Assembly: GCA_033032865.1 (NCBI GenBank)
Contig: JAWHQI010000329.1
Location: 1,736,001-1,800,000 of the forward strand
Source of the DNA: Dactylorhiza incarnata
Lineage: Eukaryota > Streptophyta > Magnoliopsida > Asparagales > Orchidaceae
DNA: 64,000 nucleotides
Reading direction: 5' to 3'
The notes under the pieces were generated by a model that made no database searches, was not told the DNA's origin, and saw only the letters and a list, made by a program, of their open reading frames with translations. The first letter of the stretch is position 1; the number at the start of each line of letters is the position of its first letter. The translations under genes were made by a program, and so were the position numbers. Shown one piece after another: positions 31,501-46,500 of the stretch.

Positions 31501-34500
31501 GAGTCTGAGGTGGGCATTGGTGGGATAGAATAGTAGTGGCTTGTGTACTTATTTGTCAGGGATAATAGCCAATTAGAAAAGGAGACATCAGACCGAGGAG
31601 TAAGTTGGGTTTGGGTTGTTACTTGGATGGAAGGTAGACAATGAATGGAACGAATAAGTGGATGAGGAACAGAGATATCATCGACAATCTCACAATCTCC
31701 CCCTAACGAATGAAGTGAGTAGGATCCAGAAAGTAGGATACGTCCTCGTGGAAGGTAACATCCAAGGTGCCAAAAGTATGTCGTGACGGGGGGTAGTAAC
31801 ACTGATACCCCTTCGTGGTTGAGGAATAACCAATGAATACACAGCATTGGTCCCAAGGATCAAGTTTGTCCCTATGAGGCCGATGAATGTGGACAAAACA
31901 AACACACCCGATGTATGAACGACAGAAGACAATGAGCAACCTCAAAGGGTGTCTGTTTTTGGGTTCAACAACCCTGTTTTGGGTGGTGCAAGCACGGGTG
32001 GTTTGATGTATAATACCATGATTAGTGAGATAGGAACCAAATAAACCACGATCATCATATCCCCCTCCCCTCTCATTATCATTGTGAAGGACACAGATAG
32101 TGCCCTTGAACTGGTTCATCACCACCAGATGAAAAAATTGAAAATATGAGAAAACTTCACTTTTTCCTTTAGAAGATAAACCCAATTAGACAAGAAAAAC
32201 GATCAATAAAAGTAACAAATCACCGATAACCAATCAAGGATAAGGGAGGGGATGACCCCCAAACATCATAATTTATGGCATCAAGAGGACTAGAGTTAGG
32301 AGAGGACAAATGTGAAGAGTAATGCTTAACATGTTTAGACAACTCGCATACATCACAAGACAAACTATTAATAAAGGGCATAAACGTAGGAAAAAGCTTT
32401 TGAAGATAAAATGGGGAAGGATATCAGAGATGATGATTTCATCTTTGAACATCCTCAACATTAGTGGTGCAACCCATAGTAGAGGAGAGGGCCAAAGACG
32501 ATAGTTGGTGGTCCAGGAAGTGCAAGCCACCATGGTCCCTACCACTGCCAATGTTCCGCTTCGTACCAAGTTTCTGAAAAACACAAGTCGGGAGAGAATG
32601 TTACAGAGCAATTAAGAGATCTAATAATATTGTTGATTGAAAGTAAATTACGGGGAAAAGAAGAAACAAGAAGAACATAAGAGAAGGAAATGTGCAGAGA
32701 GCAAGATATGTAGCTTTCGTCAGCAATGGAGGACAAGGTGTCATTGGCAGAGATGACCTTGTCCTTACCAGACAATGGAGTGTAGGAAACAAAACCTGAG
32801 AACGGAACAGACGTCTGGGAGAATCAAATTCATTTGTTGTGAAGGCCACAGAGGAGGGAGCATGTAGAGTTCCCAACGGAGAGGCATGCATGGGAGATCC
32901 TCCATGGAATAAGTAGTATCATGAGGCCTCGAACCACCCGGGCGAGAGCCCCCTCAACCTGGGGCACGACCACGTCCACGACCATGGCTAGGAGGGCAAG
33001 AGGGTCACTCATCTGTGGCATCAAGACACTTCGCGAAAAGGCAAAAGAATCACCCATGTTGGCACAGCTTGGTGGGAACAAGAATGGTTACCATAAGCCA
33101 AACAAACTGAGCAAAAGAAAAAAAACACAAATCATAGGCATCCGAGCGTGAACTGAGAGTCTTCCGCGTGGAATGGGTTCAATTGGATCATTGGAGAGAA
33201 TCCTACAAGCGTCGGCAATGGAAACTGGACCGTACTGATTGACGACGAGCAGCAAAGGGCTTTAGAACAAAAAAAATAGGCGGGAACGAGAGGCGACCTG
33301 CGTCGATAGATTAAAGAAAGGCAGAAGGTGCAGTCGGCGGCATGAAGTAGGGATATGTGGTGGAAACTAGCGCTCCAGTTAGGGCACAGGAAGGCTCTGA
33401 TACCAAGTGGAAACCAAAATATTATTCCTTAATGCAATAACAAGGGCTCACTCATACATATACATGAGTGAAAAAAAAAACCATATGACCAACTTACCCT
33501 TCTCAGATATAACACATATATGATATAAAATCGCGACTTCATAATAAAATATAACATAGCATCAACTGAAGATTGCAGACAGAAGAACATTAGCACTGAA
33601 TCGTGAGAGGCAAGCTTCTATCAAGATACATTCGGGAGTTGGTACCCTCGCTCAGAGTAAGCCCCATTCAAAAATACTAGAGTCGAGATTCAAAGATACA
33701 CATATTTTCCCTAATAGGAATACAAATCACATTAATTAGCAGAATATGCCTATTAGCCCATAAGGTTCCAACTAAGATAATGTGCCTGCTATTCAGGTTT
33801 TGACACCTGTAGATGTAACGATAAATCCATCCGGGAAAATGACTTTTCCCAAAGTCGTGGGGGAGAGAATATGCTAAGAATGATGGGTTCCATCAACCAA
33901 TGTCAGTGTGTTGAAGTCAATCATGGTAATATCTTTGTCTTCAACACCGAAGAGCAATTATTTATTCAAAAACTGATGTGCATGACAGTTGGGTTTTTTG
34001 AAGCAGAAACAAATGCTCTAGCACCGGAGCTTGGGGTAGTCCTGATGGGACGGTGATTCAATTTTAGATATCAGGACAGGGTATAAAAATGGGTAAAGGA
34101 CAGTGAGTTGCTTGTGGGAGTTCAAGTGGAGTGTGGTGGAAGTTCAGTGATGGATCTTTGGGTGGAGTGTGGAAGGGACAGTGTTGGGAAGGTGTAGGAT
34201 TGGAACAACCTAAGGAGAATCAGTTGTGAAAAATTCAGCTTCTACTTGTATTGCAAGAAAGTGGTAGGGTTATGAATGTGAAGGCATATTGAGAATATGA
34301 GGTCAGAGTTTATGCATAAAGTAATCAAATAACGTGTCGTTGCAAGGTTGGGACATGTTGACCAACTCCATAAAATCATCAATGTATATGTCAGCAAAGT
34401 GACCCTAGTGGATGCACAAGTGTTGTATGTCATAATTGGGGTCGTTTGGCGGAGACAAGGCAACCTATGGATAGTCGAGCTTGCCATATAGATCATGGAG

Positions 34501-37500
34501 ACAGGTACCTTGTGACCATCTAATGTGTAATGTAGTTAGAAAAATGGCTACGCGCAATCTAGACAAGAAGATTTGTGCCCTCATCAAAATATCCAAGCGG
34601 TGTGAAAGAGTTGTGGTGTGCTTGTCATGTTGGTGGGTCGACAGTGATTGAGTTAGAGGGAGATGAAATCAGGGTGGGTTGGTAGTTGGGGAAGAGTGGA
34701 GCTTGTTGTATGGGCTAGTAGTGGTAGGGGAAAAAATTGGGGATTGTGGTACTCAAGGTGGGTCATAGTTTGTAGCAAGGGAGAGGGAGCTTCACTTACG
34801 GCTTGTGGTATTAGCGGCTAGCACAAAGGGCTTGTGGTATTAGCGGCTAGCACAGAGAGAAGGAGACCGAGTGGTGTGGCTAGTGGCGACAAGAGCAGGC
34901 TGCGACAAGGAGTAGAAGTGGTGGTTTGCAGCAAGGGAGAGGGGCAATCAAAACTTACATGGAGAAGAAAAGAGGAGTGAGGGAGGGGTGCGGGAGGTCG
35001 GATTCTCGCTCGATATCAAGTTGATGGATGTTACGTTTTGGCTTTGTTCTAATTTTGTGCGTGTATATTTGTCACTCCTATATATTGAGGAGTGTGTTAT
35101 GTTTCTATGTAAGAAATATTATTTTCTCCTCTAACATGGTATCAGAGGTTACGGTGCCCTAAACGGTCCCGTCTATCGCTGATTCCGCTGCTCTCGCTCG
35201 CGTCGTCTTCTCTGATCCTCTCGTCTTCGTTCTCGTCGCCCGGGCTGGAGCAACTGTCGTAGCGCCGCTGGCGCCGACTCCCGTCCCTAGCAGTCCTCTC
35301 CGCCTCCATCTCTCCCGTTCCTAGCAGTCCCCGCCGACAGCCAACAGTCTCTGTCTCTCCCTCTCCCACCCCGTCGACAGCCAACAACCTCCCGTTCCTT
35401 TTTTCCCTTCCCCGCCTGTGAACTAGACGCCCTTGTTGTTCGAATGCCCTCATAGGCCCGATCTCTCTCGGCGTCCAGTCCTTCTCCTTATTGCGGGGAT
35501 GAACCCCTCCTTGGTCCCTCTAGTGATGTTCTTGGCTCGGACACTTCGTCGGGCATGCTTCGCCTCGTCTCATTCTATGAGCAGCGTTTAGTTTCGTGCA
35601 CCTTTGTTCTTGTGTGTGCTTTATCGTGGTTTCTATCCTCGGGTTGTTATGGAAGGAAGTGCGGAACCTCCTTTGTCCTCTGGCTCCTCCCCGGTCTCTG
35701 CATTGGGCTCCGGCCGCCCTATCCATGATCATGGGACTCCTCATATCACCACCATGAAACTTGATGGCATCAACTATCTGTCGTGGGCTCGTTCTATCAC
35801 GCTTGCACTAAAGAGACGCCGTATGTTTGGATATGTAAATGACACTATGCCTGGTCCTGCTTCGACCTCTCCGGAGTGGTCTCAATGGGAGTCAGAAAAC
35901 TCCCTGGTGATGTCCTGGTTGCTCAACTTCATGCAGGAATGCATTGCTCGGAATTATCTATTCTTGGACACTGTCGTTGATATTTGGAAGCGTGTCGAAA
36001 TTACCTATTCCTGTCGTAACAATGCTGCTCAGATCTTTCAACTTTGCCGACGGATTTTCCTGTTGCGACAAGGCGATCGCTATCCTTCCTCCTATTACCT
36101 GGACTTTACTCAGCTATATCAAGAGTATGATCACTTTGATGCTCTCACTCTCGTCTCTCCTGAAAACGAAGTTCTTGTTCGGGCTCGTGAAGAACGTAAT
36201 CGGATCTTTGAGTTTCTTCATGGCCTGCATCGTGACTTTGATCAAATTAGTGTCCAGATTTTTGGGCGGTCTCCTCTTCCTTCTCTACCAGAGGTTTACA
36301 TTCTTGTTCAACAAGAATTCGATCATCGCCAGACTCTACATTCCGATCCTACCTCTGAAGGCTCTGTTCTTGTCGCTCACTTTCGGCCTGGTGGGCGTCC
36401 TCCTCGTGACTTCCCGCCTAAGTCTAGTGAGAAGGATCATCTAATCTGTGATTATTGCGGGAAGGTCCGTCATACCAGAGACACTTGTTTCAAGCTCCAC
36501 GACTTTCCTCCCCCCCCCCCTCCGAAGGGGGTCCTGCTACTCGTGGTGGTCGTGGCTATGGTCGCTCTCAGGGTCTTCATCCCCAGTCCCGCTCTGCTAA
36601 TCTCTCAGATGCTTCTGATGATACGCCTTCTCCGACATCCCCTTCAGCTCTCTCTTCAGATGAAATTCTTGTCTTTCGTCGTCTGATGCACAACCATCCT
36701 TCAGAGAGTTCTACCTCCTCCTATGCCCACCAGGGGCCCCCAAGCGCTCATTCTGCTACCAGCCGCCCCTCCACCTAGTGGATCATCGACAGCAGAGCCA
36801 CGGATATCATATGACTGGCACTGCTTCAGGTTTTGTATCATACTCTCCTCTGTTTGGTCGTGACAAAGTGAGTATTGTTGATGGTTCCTTTTCCTCTATT
36901 GCTGGCAAAGGAACCATTCCTCGCTCTTCCCTCACTCTTTTGTCAGTTCTTCATGTTCCTAAATTTACTCGCAATCTACTTTCTATTAGTCATTTGACTA
37001 ACTTTATGCATTGCTCAGTGACTTTTTTCCCCTCTTCTTGTATCTTTCAGGACCTGGAGACAGGGAAGGTGATTGGCTCTGGTAAACTGTGCGATGGACT
37101 GTATCTATTTGACGCCTCCAGCCCGGCTCCTCCTCCTTCGTGTGCTCTTCATGTGGCGTCGTCTTCTACTTTGGATTCCTGGCACTGTCGCGTTGGACAT
37201 CCCTCTATCTTTGTTATGAAATTATTGTTCCCTACTATGTCTACCTCTGTTTTTAACACTTTTCGTTGTGATGTATGTGAACTGGGTAAGCAAACGGGCA
37301 TCTCTTCCTCGAATGTCCCATCCTTGTGTTACACCTTTTGAGATTATTCATTCTGATGTTTGGGGTCATAGCCCGATTGCATCTATTTCTGGGTGCAAAT
37401 GGTTTGTCACTTTTATCAACTGTTTTTTTAGGTGCACATGAGTTTATCTCATGAAAAGTAAATCTGATGTTTTTTCATTATTTCAGAGTTTCCATAAAAT

Positions 37501-40500
37501 AATTTCCACCCAATACAATGTCACTGTGAGAATAATGCGGAGTGATAATGGTCGTGAGTACATTGACACTCACTTTGAACGCTACCTTTGTGACATGAGT
37601 ATCATCCACCAAACTTCTTGTGTGTGTGTCTTGCCCAGAATGGGGCTGCTGAGCGAAAGAATAGGCACCTCCTGGAGGTTGCTCGTTGTTTATTACTTCA
37701 GATGCACCTACCCAAATACTTTTGGGAGGGCGTTGTCCTCACGGCTACGCATCTTATTAATCGCCTCCCAACTCGTATCCTCCACCACAAAACTTCGTTA
37801 GAAGCTCTCAATATCCTTCCTACTGAACTCACTCCACGTATCTTTGGATGTGTGTGCTTTGTCAATGTGCACCACACCTCCAAGCTTGATCCCCGGGCGC
37901 TTAGGTGTGTCTTCATTGGATACTCAAACACCCAAAAAGGGTATAAGTGTTTTCATCTCGTGATCCGCAAATTTTTTGTTTCCATGGATGTCACTTTTCA
38001 TGAATTCGAGTCCAATTATGAGAGCTCTCTTTAGGGGGAGACTGCTACCATGGAAGAGAGCTCCCCCGCTATTCCTCTACCAATATCTCCTCCATATCAG
38101 CCTACTATCCCACCTGTGGCTCTGCCACCTCGTCCTACTCATTTGCAGGTTTATACTCGTCGACGAAGGGGCACAAACAGCCAGTTTGTGCACACTATAC
38201 CAGAATCCACGTCTGATCCGTCTACCGGTCCTCAAGGTAACTGTGCTTCCACTCGACATTCCTTATCTCAGTATGTGACTTATGACTCGTTGTCTTCCCG
38301 GCATAGCCTTTGTCACTTCTCTGTCTTCCATTTCCATCCCTTCTTCATGGCAGGAAGCTCTGGGACATCAAAAGTGGAAAGATGTTATGTGGGAAGAGAT
38401 GATAGCCCTTGAGAAGAATTGCACATGGGACCTTGTTTATCTTCCTCAAGGTAAGACCGTGGTTGGATGTAAGTGGATTTTTTCAGTGAAATAGAACTCT
38501 CAAGGTCTTGTGGACCGTTACAAGGCTAGGTTGGTGGCCAGAGGATACACCGAAACGGTCGGGATTGATTATCAAGAAACCTTTGCTCTCGTTGCATAGA
38601 TGAATTCTATCCGTATTTTGCTCTCGTGTGCTGCCTGCAAAGGGTGGAGTCTCAGTCAGTTGGACGTGCAGAATGTCTTCCTCCATGGAGATTTGGAAGA
38701 GGAAGTTTATGTCTCTACCCGCTGGTCACCTCTGAGGGATCTGATGGAAAGGTATGCAGACTGAAGGCTCTATATAGCCTAAAACAATCCCCGGGGGCTT
38801 GGTTTGGAAGGTTCCAACGAGCAATGGTGACATTTGGGTATACTCAGAGTAATGTTGACCATACCCTATTTGTAAACACAGACAAGGGAAATTGACGGTG
38901 TTGATAGTTTATGTGGATGACATTGTCATAACTGGGGATGACATGGAAGAAATAAAAAACTGAAGACAGGATTGGCTAGTTAATTTGAGGTAAAGGATCT
39001 TGGGAACCTCAAGTACTTTCTTGGTATTGAAGTTGCCAGATCCAAGCACGGTATCTTTATCTCACAGAGGAAGTACATCCTTGACCTGTTGGAGACTACG
39101 GGGATGAGTGAATGCAGACCTGCTGACACCCCCATTGAAGCAAACCATAGAATGGGGAGGGATGGTGGAGAACCCGTGGCAGATATCAATGGCTTTCAAC
39201 GGCTGGTGGGGAAACTCATCTACCTATCTCATACTCGCCCGGATATCTCTTATGTTGTTGGCGTTAACAGTCAGTACATGCATGCTCCCAAATCTCAGCA
39301 CTTGGTTGTTGCCCATCGGATTCTCAGATATCTCAAAACCTCTCATGGACGTGGAATCTTGTTCTCTCCGAACAATGAATTAACCATTGAAGTTTTCACA
39401 GATGTTGATTGGGCAGGGTCATTTGATGATCGTAGATCCACTTCCGGGTATTGTACATTGGTTGGTGGAAATCTGGTGACTTGGAGGAGTAAAAAAACAG
39501 CATGTTGTTGCCAGATCCAGTACTGAAGCAGAATTTAGGGCTATGACCCAAGGAATATGTGAAGGAATGTGGATTCGATCCCTTTTGCTTGAAGTTGGGA
39601 TTCAAGGCAAAGGCCCCATCTGGCTATACTGTGATAACAAGGCCGCCATCAGCATTGCTCACAATCCCGTTCAACATGACCGCGTTAAACATGTTGAAGT
39701 CGATCGACATTTCATCAAGGAAAACATAGTGAGGGGAGTTGTTAGCACTCCTTCTGTCCCCTCTGATCAACAACTAGCTGATGTGCTTACAAAGGCATTG
39801 ACTCATAGGTGTTTTGGGAACATTATGTCCAAGTTGGGTGTGACAGATATCACAAGCCCAACTTGAGGGAGAGTGTTAGGTTTTGACTTTGTTCTAATTT
39901 TGTGCGTATATATTTGTCACTCCTATTTATTGAGGAGTGTGTTATGTTTCTATGTAATAAATATTATTTTCTCCTCTAACAATGGAAAACCTTATGTATG
40001 TGTACTCAGCAGATAATTCATATATTCATAATGGAGGTACAATCTATAACAAGTTGCAAATGTTGGTAGAAGAATTAAGATCAGGTTGGATATTACAACA
40101 AGGGTAATGTTTATAGAATCAAGATCGGATTATTTGAAAGTAATTTAGCTATCCACAGGTAAATTACTATATTCCACACTAAGATCAGGTTGGATATCTA
40201 TAACAAGGGTAATGTTTATAAAATCAAAATCGGATTATTTGAAAGTAATTTTGCTATCCACAGGTAAATTACTATTTCCCACGCTAATAATACAGAGCCG
40301 CTGATATTTAAAATTGAACACTCACGATTTCATTTTCTAGCCATGCTATAAATTTCAGCTCAAATGATACCAACGAGTCCTAATCACAGCCATAGAAAAT
40401 TCTAGTAAGAGCAAAAAGTAGCAATGCTAGCACAGATTATTGACAGCTTAATATCATCATACCTAAAAATTTGCTTAACAATAATAGAATGATTTACAGA

Positions 40501-43500
40501 ATTAATCTTAATCAATATGTAGAGAACAAAAAGTATTGAACTCACGGGTAAAGCATGAAGTGCAAAAAGGGCGTGTCCAAGGAATAGAGCATCCGCACTG
40601 GTAGGTCTGTAAGCAACCAACATAAACCTGATTGTAGTATTTTCCATAACTTCATAGAAAGTTGATTAAAAGTAGACGACCACTAGATAGCGACGAATGA
40701 AATAGGAATAAATAGAATAAACCAGTGAAGGGAGTACCCGTCTTCAAAGAAAAATGACTGATTCCCTAATCTCAAAGATAAAGCTTCATATGCTAATGTT
40801 GCATTCCTGTATATCTGCAAATGAATAGGTTGATTACTGCTTCAAATTTATATAATCAGGAAACCGTTAGTGTAAAACTATATAATATACAAAATAATAT
40901 CAAGAGAAGTTTAAATTGGCATCGACAACTAATACAACAAATAAACAAAAAGAATTGAAGGTAGCTACAGCATAATAATTAATGAACTAAGTTGATTGTT
41001 CAAAGGTCAGATTATGATGTGAATAACAAGTAATCTTTTGTGAAGGAAAGTATGATGTGAAACCTCAGCTGGACTTTTTGATACATCATAGTATGACAGG
41101 CTCTTCTTTGAAATGATTGATGTGGGAGCAACATGGTTTATATTTACTGATGATCTCCCAAGATAGGTTGTTAAAAAAGGAAAACTGGAATTCCTTTAGT
41201 TGAGTCAAACCTAGCTACACCTAGTAGCATTATTAATTTAAAAATTATATAAGTCTAGAATAGATAGTAGATTAGTAATGGAACGAGGGTACCAAAAATA
41301 TTTAATAAGAAAAAATTGTGCTTTTAAAGAGTTGAAAAATAAATTAATTGTGAAGCTTATACTAATGATTATAAAAAAGTTAATGCTCTTACTGTAAAAG
41401 AACACGAAAGAGAGAAAAAAATATTTTATTAATCTCTCGTACAAGTACATAAAGGTTACAACTATTTATACATTTATATAAGAAGAGAAAGTTGTTGGAC
41501 ATGTGTGTCACATCCCTTTGTTTGAGAATAACAAATCCCATATTGTATTTGATATTGCTTGTAGTGTGTTTATAGTGTGCAGGAACTATAGGTGCAATAC
41601 TCCACAGGTAGAAAGCAGCTTGGAACAACTTTTTGAAGGGAACAGCGCTACCGCCAGCGCTATCGCTAACGCCAGCGCTATCGCTACCGCTACCGCCCGA
41701 CGTTATCTCGAGTTCGTGCACGCAACGGTTCCGAAACCGCTACCGTTACCGCTACCGCCAGCGCTACCGCTACCGCCAGGCGCTATCTCGATTTTGTGCA
41801 GAACGCCACGCCGCCGCCGGTTGCGCAACCGCTGGACACGAACGCTACCGCCAGCGCTATCTACTACCGCCGGCGCTAGCTCCAAGTTCTATAAAAGGAT
41901 GGGCTCTCTCTCGTTTTGATAAGACCCTCCAGTGAGACTACTTGTGCCCATACTCTCGTGTTGCTACTCTGCCAAAAGGTCATCTCCCACTCAAGGCTAC
42001 AGAAGAAATTCTGGAGAAGGAAGCCATCACGCTGCATCCGAAGAACGATCGCTTCGACATCGCTTGTGCTTCAGCGATCCTTCATCCTCATCTCCAGAAA
42101 TCTCAAGAGGGAGTTTGCTTGTTATTTACTTCATTTCTTTATTTGTATATTGTAGTGAAATCGCCTTGTTTTTGGCGACTAGGTCCTTGCGCGGCTTAGG
42201 GGGAATTCGCCGCGTGAGTTGGCGACTAGGTCTAGGGGATTAGATCTAGGGGGTGCTCGAGGCCATATCCGGGGAAGGATTGGCTAGAGCGGCTTGAGGC
42301 CATATCCGGGAAAGGATAGGCTAAAGCCAACCGGTTTGTGGGGATACAAGTCGGTATAGAAAAGGAAAAGAAATCTTCATTTGTACGCCTCCGATTTCTA
42401 GCGATATAGAAATCAAATTTTATGTAAACACTTTTTCATATAATATAATCATGTCTCTTTTGTGTTTACTTTGATTTCTCTCTATTGGCGTATAATTTCA
42501 TTATTGTAAAATTGTTTTTACTAAATTGTCTTTATTATTTCATATTAATCAAAACAACTTAGTAATTATCATAAAATTTTAAAAAGAAGTTTTATTCCCT
42601 TATTCACCCCCCCCCTCTAAGGGCGCAATAAGATCTAACAAAAGTGGAGCCTAAACTCCATTCTAAAATGTGAGACTAAATACTAAGGAGGTAATGAACT
42701 CTAATTGGGCCTGCTCTATGGGCCTTTGTACACATTCTCTTAATACTCCCCCGCAAGATGGACAAGAACCGATAATATAGAGGACGTGGTAAGGCCTTCG
42801 TAAGAACGTCAGTGATTTGCCCAGCAGCAGGAACATGTCTTAATTCCAATTTCTTTAGTTAAACATTTTCCCGAATAAAGTGACAATCGACTTTGATGTG
42901 TTTGGTACGTTCATGGAATACAGGATTCTTGGCAATAAGGATAAGAGCTTGACTGTCGCAAAATAGAGTGGTCGGAGAGGAGAGTTTGGCACTCGGGTCT
43001 CTCAAAAGGTTTTCCAACAACGTAAGCTCAGAAACGACAGAGGCCATTGAACGATACTCAACTTCGGCAGATGAGCGTGCACCGCGAATTGCTTCTTGCT
43101 TCGCCAGGTGACAAGATGTCCACCAAAGTATGTATGTGCAATATCCACTAGTGGAATGACGATCATCCAAAGAACCAGCATATTCAGCATCATAATAGGC
43201 AATGAGAGATAAGGAAGAGGGCTTGTATACAAGCCCTTGTCCAGGAGCAGTCTTCAAATATTGGAGGATGCGCTCAACTGCCTGGAGGTGAGAGATCCGT
43301 GGAGCATGCATAAATCAACTGACAACCCCAACGACAAAGGATATATCAGGTCATGTAACTGTAAGATAAATCAGCTTCCCTACAAGACGACGATAGTACT
43401 CTGGGTTTGGAAGGAGTAGATCATAGTCGGAGGTATGAGTACAGAGCTTGTGATTGACATTCATAGGTTTGTCAGCGGGCTTGCATCCAGAGTAGCCAGC

Positions 43501-46500
43501 ATCATAAAGAAGATCAAGGTAGTTGACGCAGGACGAATCTATAGGCGGCGGATAAACCGTGACCTAACCCTACATGCTATGCAAAGCCCGACGGCGAATT
43601 CCAATTAAGCAATAAATAATTAAATCACACTTGGATAATTTTAGCAAACGCAAAATAGTTCTTTAAGCAAGCGGACTTGGGCTTTCCTCCGCGTGGAGGG
43701 CCAAAGCGAGAGTGTGCGGCGAATTAAATCCTGCAAATCACAATTATGATATAAAAGCAAATAACTATCATACAAGATACCCAAACGAGTATAAGATCCA
43801 ATCCAATATAAATATGCTGAAAATATTAAGCCCAATACAACGAAATCTCACCAAATAGTGGGCTGACCAAGGCACTGAAGAATCTGGAGCCGGAGATGTG
43901 TGAACGACGATCCGAGGTGGAACCGTTGGCGTGGAAATGGCGGAGGTGGCTGTCCTCAGCGGCGGATGGTGGAATCGGGCCGGAAATGGATAGATCCGGC
44001 CACGTATGGATAGATCCGGCCACGTATGGATAGATCCGGCCACGTATGGATAGATCCGGCCGAGGGATGGATGGATCCGATGTTTGGGAGCGGATCCGGA
44101 CTAAGGGGTGAAGAACGTATATGGGAAAGGGGTGGATTGGGGCTGGAAAATCCAAACCTGGACTGTTTTTGGAAGGGGGTGGCTGTGGGGAGTGGATCCA
44201 CGGAAAGGGGTGGAATGGCGGCTTGGGAGGGAGGTCGTAGAGGGAGGTGGGGTTGTAGACTTGGAGGGAGGAAATGGCGGGAGGGGAATCAGGCTGAGAG
44301 GGAGGCGGAGGGCAGGAGGGGAAGAAGTAGGTGGCGGAGGCTTTCAGGCTGCCCGTTAACTGGAATAAAAAAAACTATAGCCCATGAACAATGAATTTCA
44401 TTTTTGAATAGTAATCGTGAATGAAAAACAGAAGTTCTGGACAGCCAACATGGCTGGATTTTGGGGGTTGGGAGGTGGCGACAAGGGGAAATTGGAGGGG
44501 AAAGTGGCCTAGGGTTAGGGCAAACCTTGGGGAGGAAGATACAAGCCTAGGAGTCGTCACCTAGGGTTCCACGGAGTCGGCACCGTGGTGGGATCGCGAG
44601 AATCCGGGAATACAATTCTCCAAACTCTGCAATGCCTCTAATCAGCCCACAAACCATCTATTTATAATAAAAGGAGGGTTAGGGCATCCCTCATCAACGG
44701 CCATGATTGGTCGGAGGTGAGGCTACCCAAACACATCAAAATAAATGCAAACATAGTAAAATAATATATCAAATCGATTCGCAACGCGAATCCGGACACA
44801 TCTGCGGAGTCCGATCGTCGATCCGGGCACGCCATATATGGAAAGTTGCCAAATCAGCCCCGAATGGGCCCAAAGCTCGTCCTCGCCTCTGCTCCGCATC
44901 AATCTCCCCGGCTTGAAAGAATTCATCTCCCGATGAATTGGGATCGGGATTCTTTCGTTGTATGCCAGGTAAAACTCGAAGAGGTCCACCAGAGGTCGCC
45001 CAAGTGTCGTCGATGGAAGAGTGTCCTCGCCAATCGACTCTCCCCGACTGAAAAGTTGTCATCTCCGGTAAATGGAGACGGTCGTACTGAAGTCGGAATC
45101 CAGGGGTGAATCGATCACGCTCTGTTGCAAGTACCCAGGTTTCACCAACGTCTGTAGTAGGAATGCACGGGCGGAATCTGGTCTCCATGAAGCTCTCAAC
45201 GCTCAACTCACGAGTGGTGGATCCCAGTGCGATCGGCGGCGCCGTGGGTAGAACCAAAGAAGACGAGTCCCCAGGTGGGTGGGTGTCAGAAGTGGGTGAG
45301 TAGTGGTGGTCATCAAACGTGGGTGGGCTATGGGGGTGGTAAGGCAACGGGAGTTGAGGTGTGGGCGGCTGGAAGTCCCCACTGCTTGAGTCCACATACT
45401 CGCGAGGCTCGTAGTACGGCGACATATCTTCAACACTAAATACCAGGTGGATACCCATACTTGCAGGGATATCAAGATCGTAGATGTTTGCTTCGATCTG
45501 TCTCATGATTATATAGGGATCAATTCGCCTAACGCTCAAGCTTTTAGCAAGTCTCGCACGGAGCCTCACAACGCAGATTCTCACCATCACCTGCTCGAAT
45601 TCATGAATTATCTGCACTTGTCAGTGAACATCCACATGTGATTTACAAGATTTATTACCAATATGGATTATTCGTCGGACTGACTCATGACATACATGCA
45701 AACGATGAACAGACAACACAACAGATTTATGCAAACGATGAAGAAACGACTCAACATACTCATGCAAATAATGCAAATGAAACATGACCGACACTACACG
45801 CCTTTTATGAGAAAATCTAATAATGACCTGAAAATCTATCAAAGGAGGTGGCCTATCAGGAGGCTCTCTCGGGGGAGTGTAGAAAAACTCATCTAGTGTG
45901 TGCCGAGTGTTTGGGTGACTGTGTGAAACATCTACACTCAAGGGTGAGCTCATAAAGAGCAACATGTCTCTCAGGGAGCGTAACGCATCAGGGGGCTCAC
46001 CAGGAGGTGTGTAAGAAAAGTCATCACGAATGTGACGACCACCTGAATGAGAATCGAGTATACCGACTAAAAGACGTGGCTCTATAGTGTAGTGAGTGTC
46101 CACGAAAAGAAAGAGCTCGTCTAGTAGGTCAGCATGTGGTGCATCCCAAAACTCAGCGAGAGTGCGATGTGTCAGCAGGTGGTGCCCTAAATATTGGATG
46201 TTCCTCACAATATCCATCCTCTGGGGCAAGGTCAGGGACGATAATGGAAGAAACACCACTAACTCGAAACTCGTAAACAAGCGGCTCACCTGAATCGCAT
46301 CCTCACCAGGATATGGTGGCTCATCAGGAGGCTCAACAAGGGGGTCGCATAGTACTCATCACTAGGGTCATGGTCCTCCAGATGAGTACCATCATGAGGG
46401 GTAGTGTCCCCGTGAATGGGTGACATAGCCACTACGAGATCAACACCAGGCTCTGGGCTCGCGGTCGTGATGTGACTCAGGGTGATGATAATGGGAGAGC

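Larger units (their letters stand above)
35029..39981 (+). mobile_element. Ty1/copia element B, 4,953 bp, complete but inactive
   Basis: LTRs of 108 bp at 35029-35136 and 39874-39981, differing at five positions by eye. Target duplication ATGGA at 35024-35028 and 39982-39986. Primer site TGGTATCAGAGG at 35137; polypurine ACTTGAGGGAGAG just before the 3' LTR. Order: gag, protease, integrase, RT, RNase H. The coding frame is broken by a shift at a poly-C run (about 36511-36522), a 2-bp insertion in the protease site, and in-frame stops in RT, so this copy cannot make a polyprotein. Confidence 0.93.
28811..40545 (-). other. Metaxin intron 4 (11,735 bp)
   Basis: Donor GTGAGTTC at 40545, acceptor CCACATAG at 28811. 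It holds two complete but inactive copia elements (29665-33564, minus; 35029-39981, plus). At 28811-29664 and 33565-35028 there is DNA that I cannot classify; the latter has G-rich, low-complexity stretches and no supported gene. Confidence 0.85.

Noticed and set aside
34242..34496. Possible minus-strand copia RT fragment
   Set aside because: Only vague resemblance; none of the usual RT boxes can be aligned.
44026..44394. Gly/Arg-rich plus-strand frames in both LTRs of the gag-only element
   Set aside because: They are inside LTRs, differ between the two copies and have no domain.
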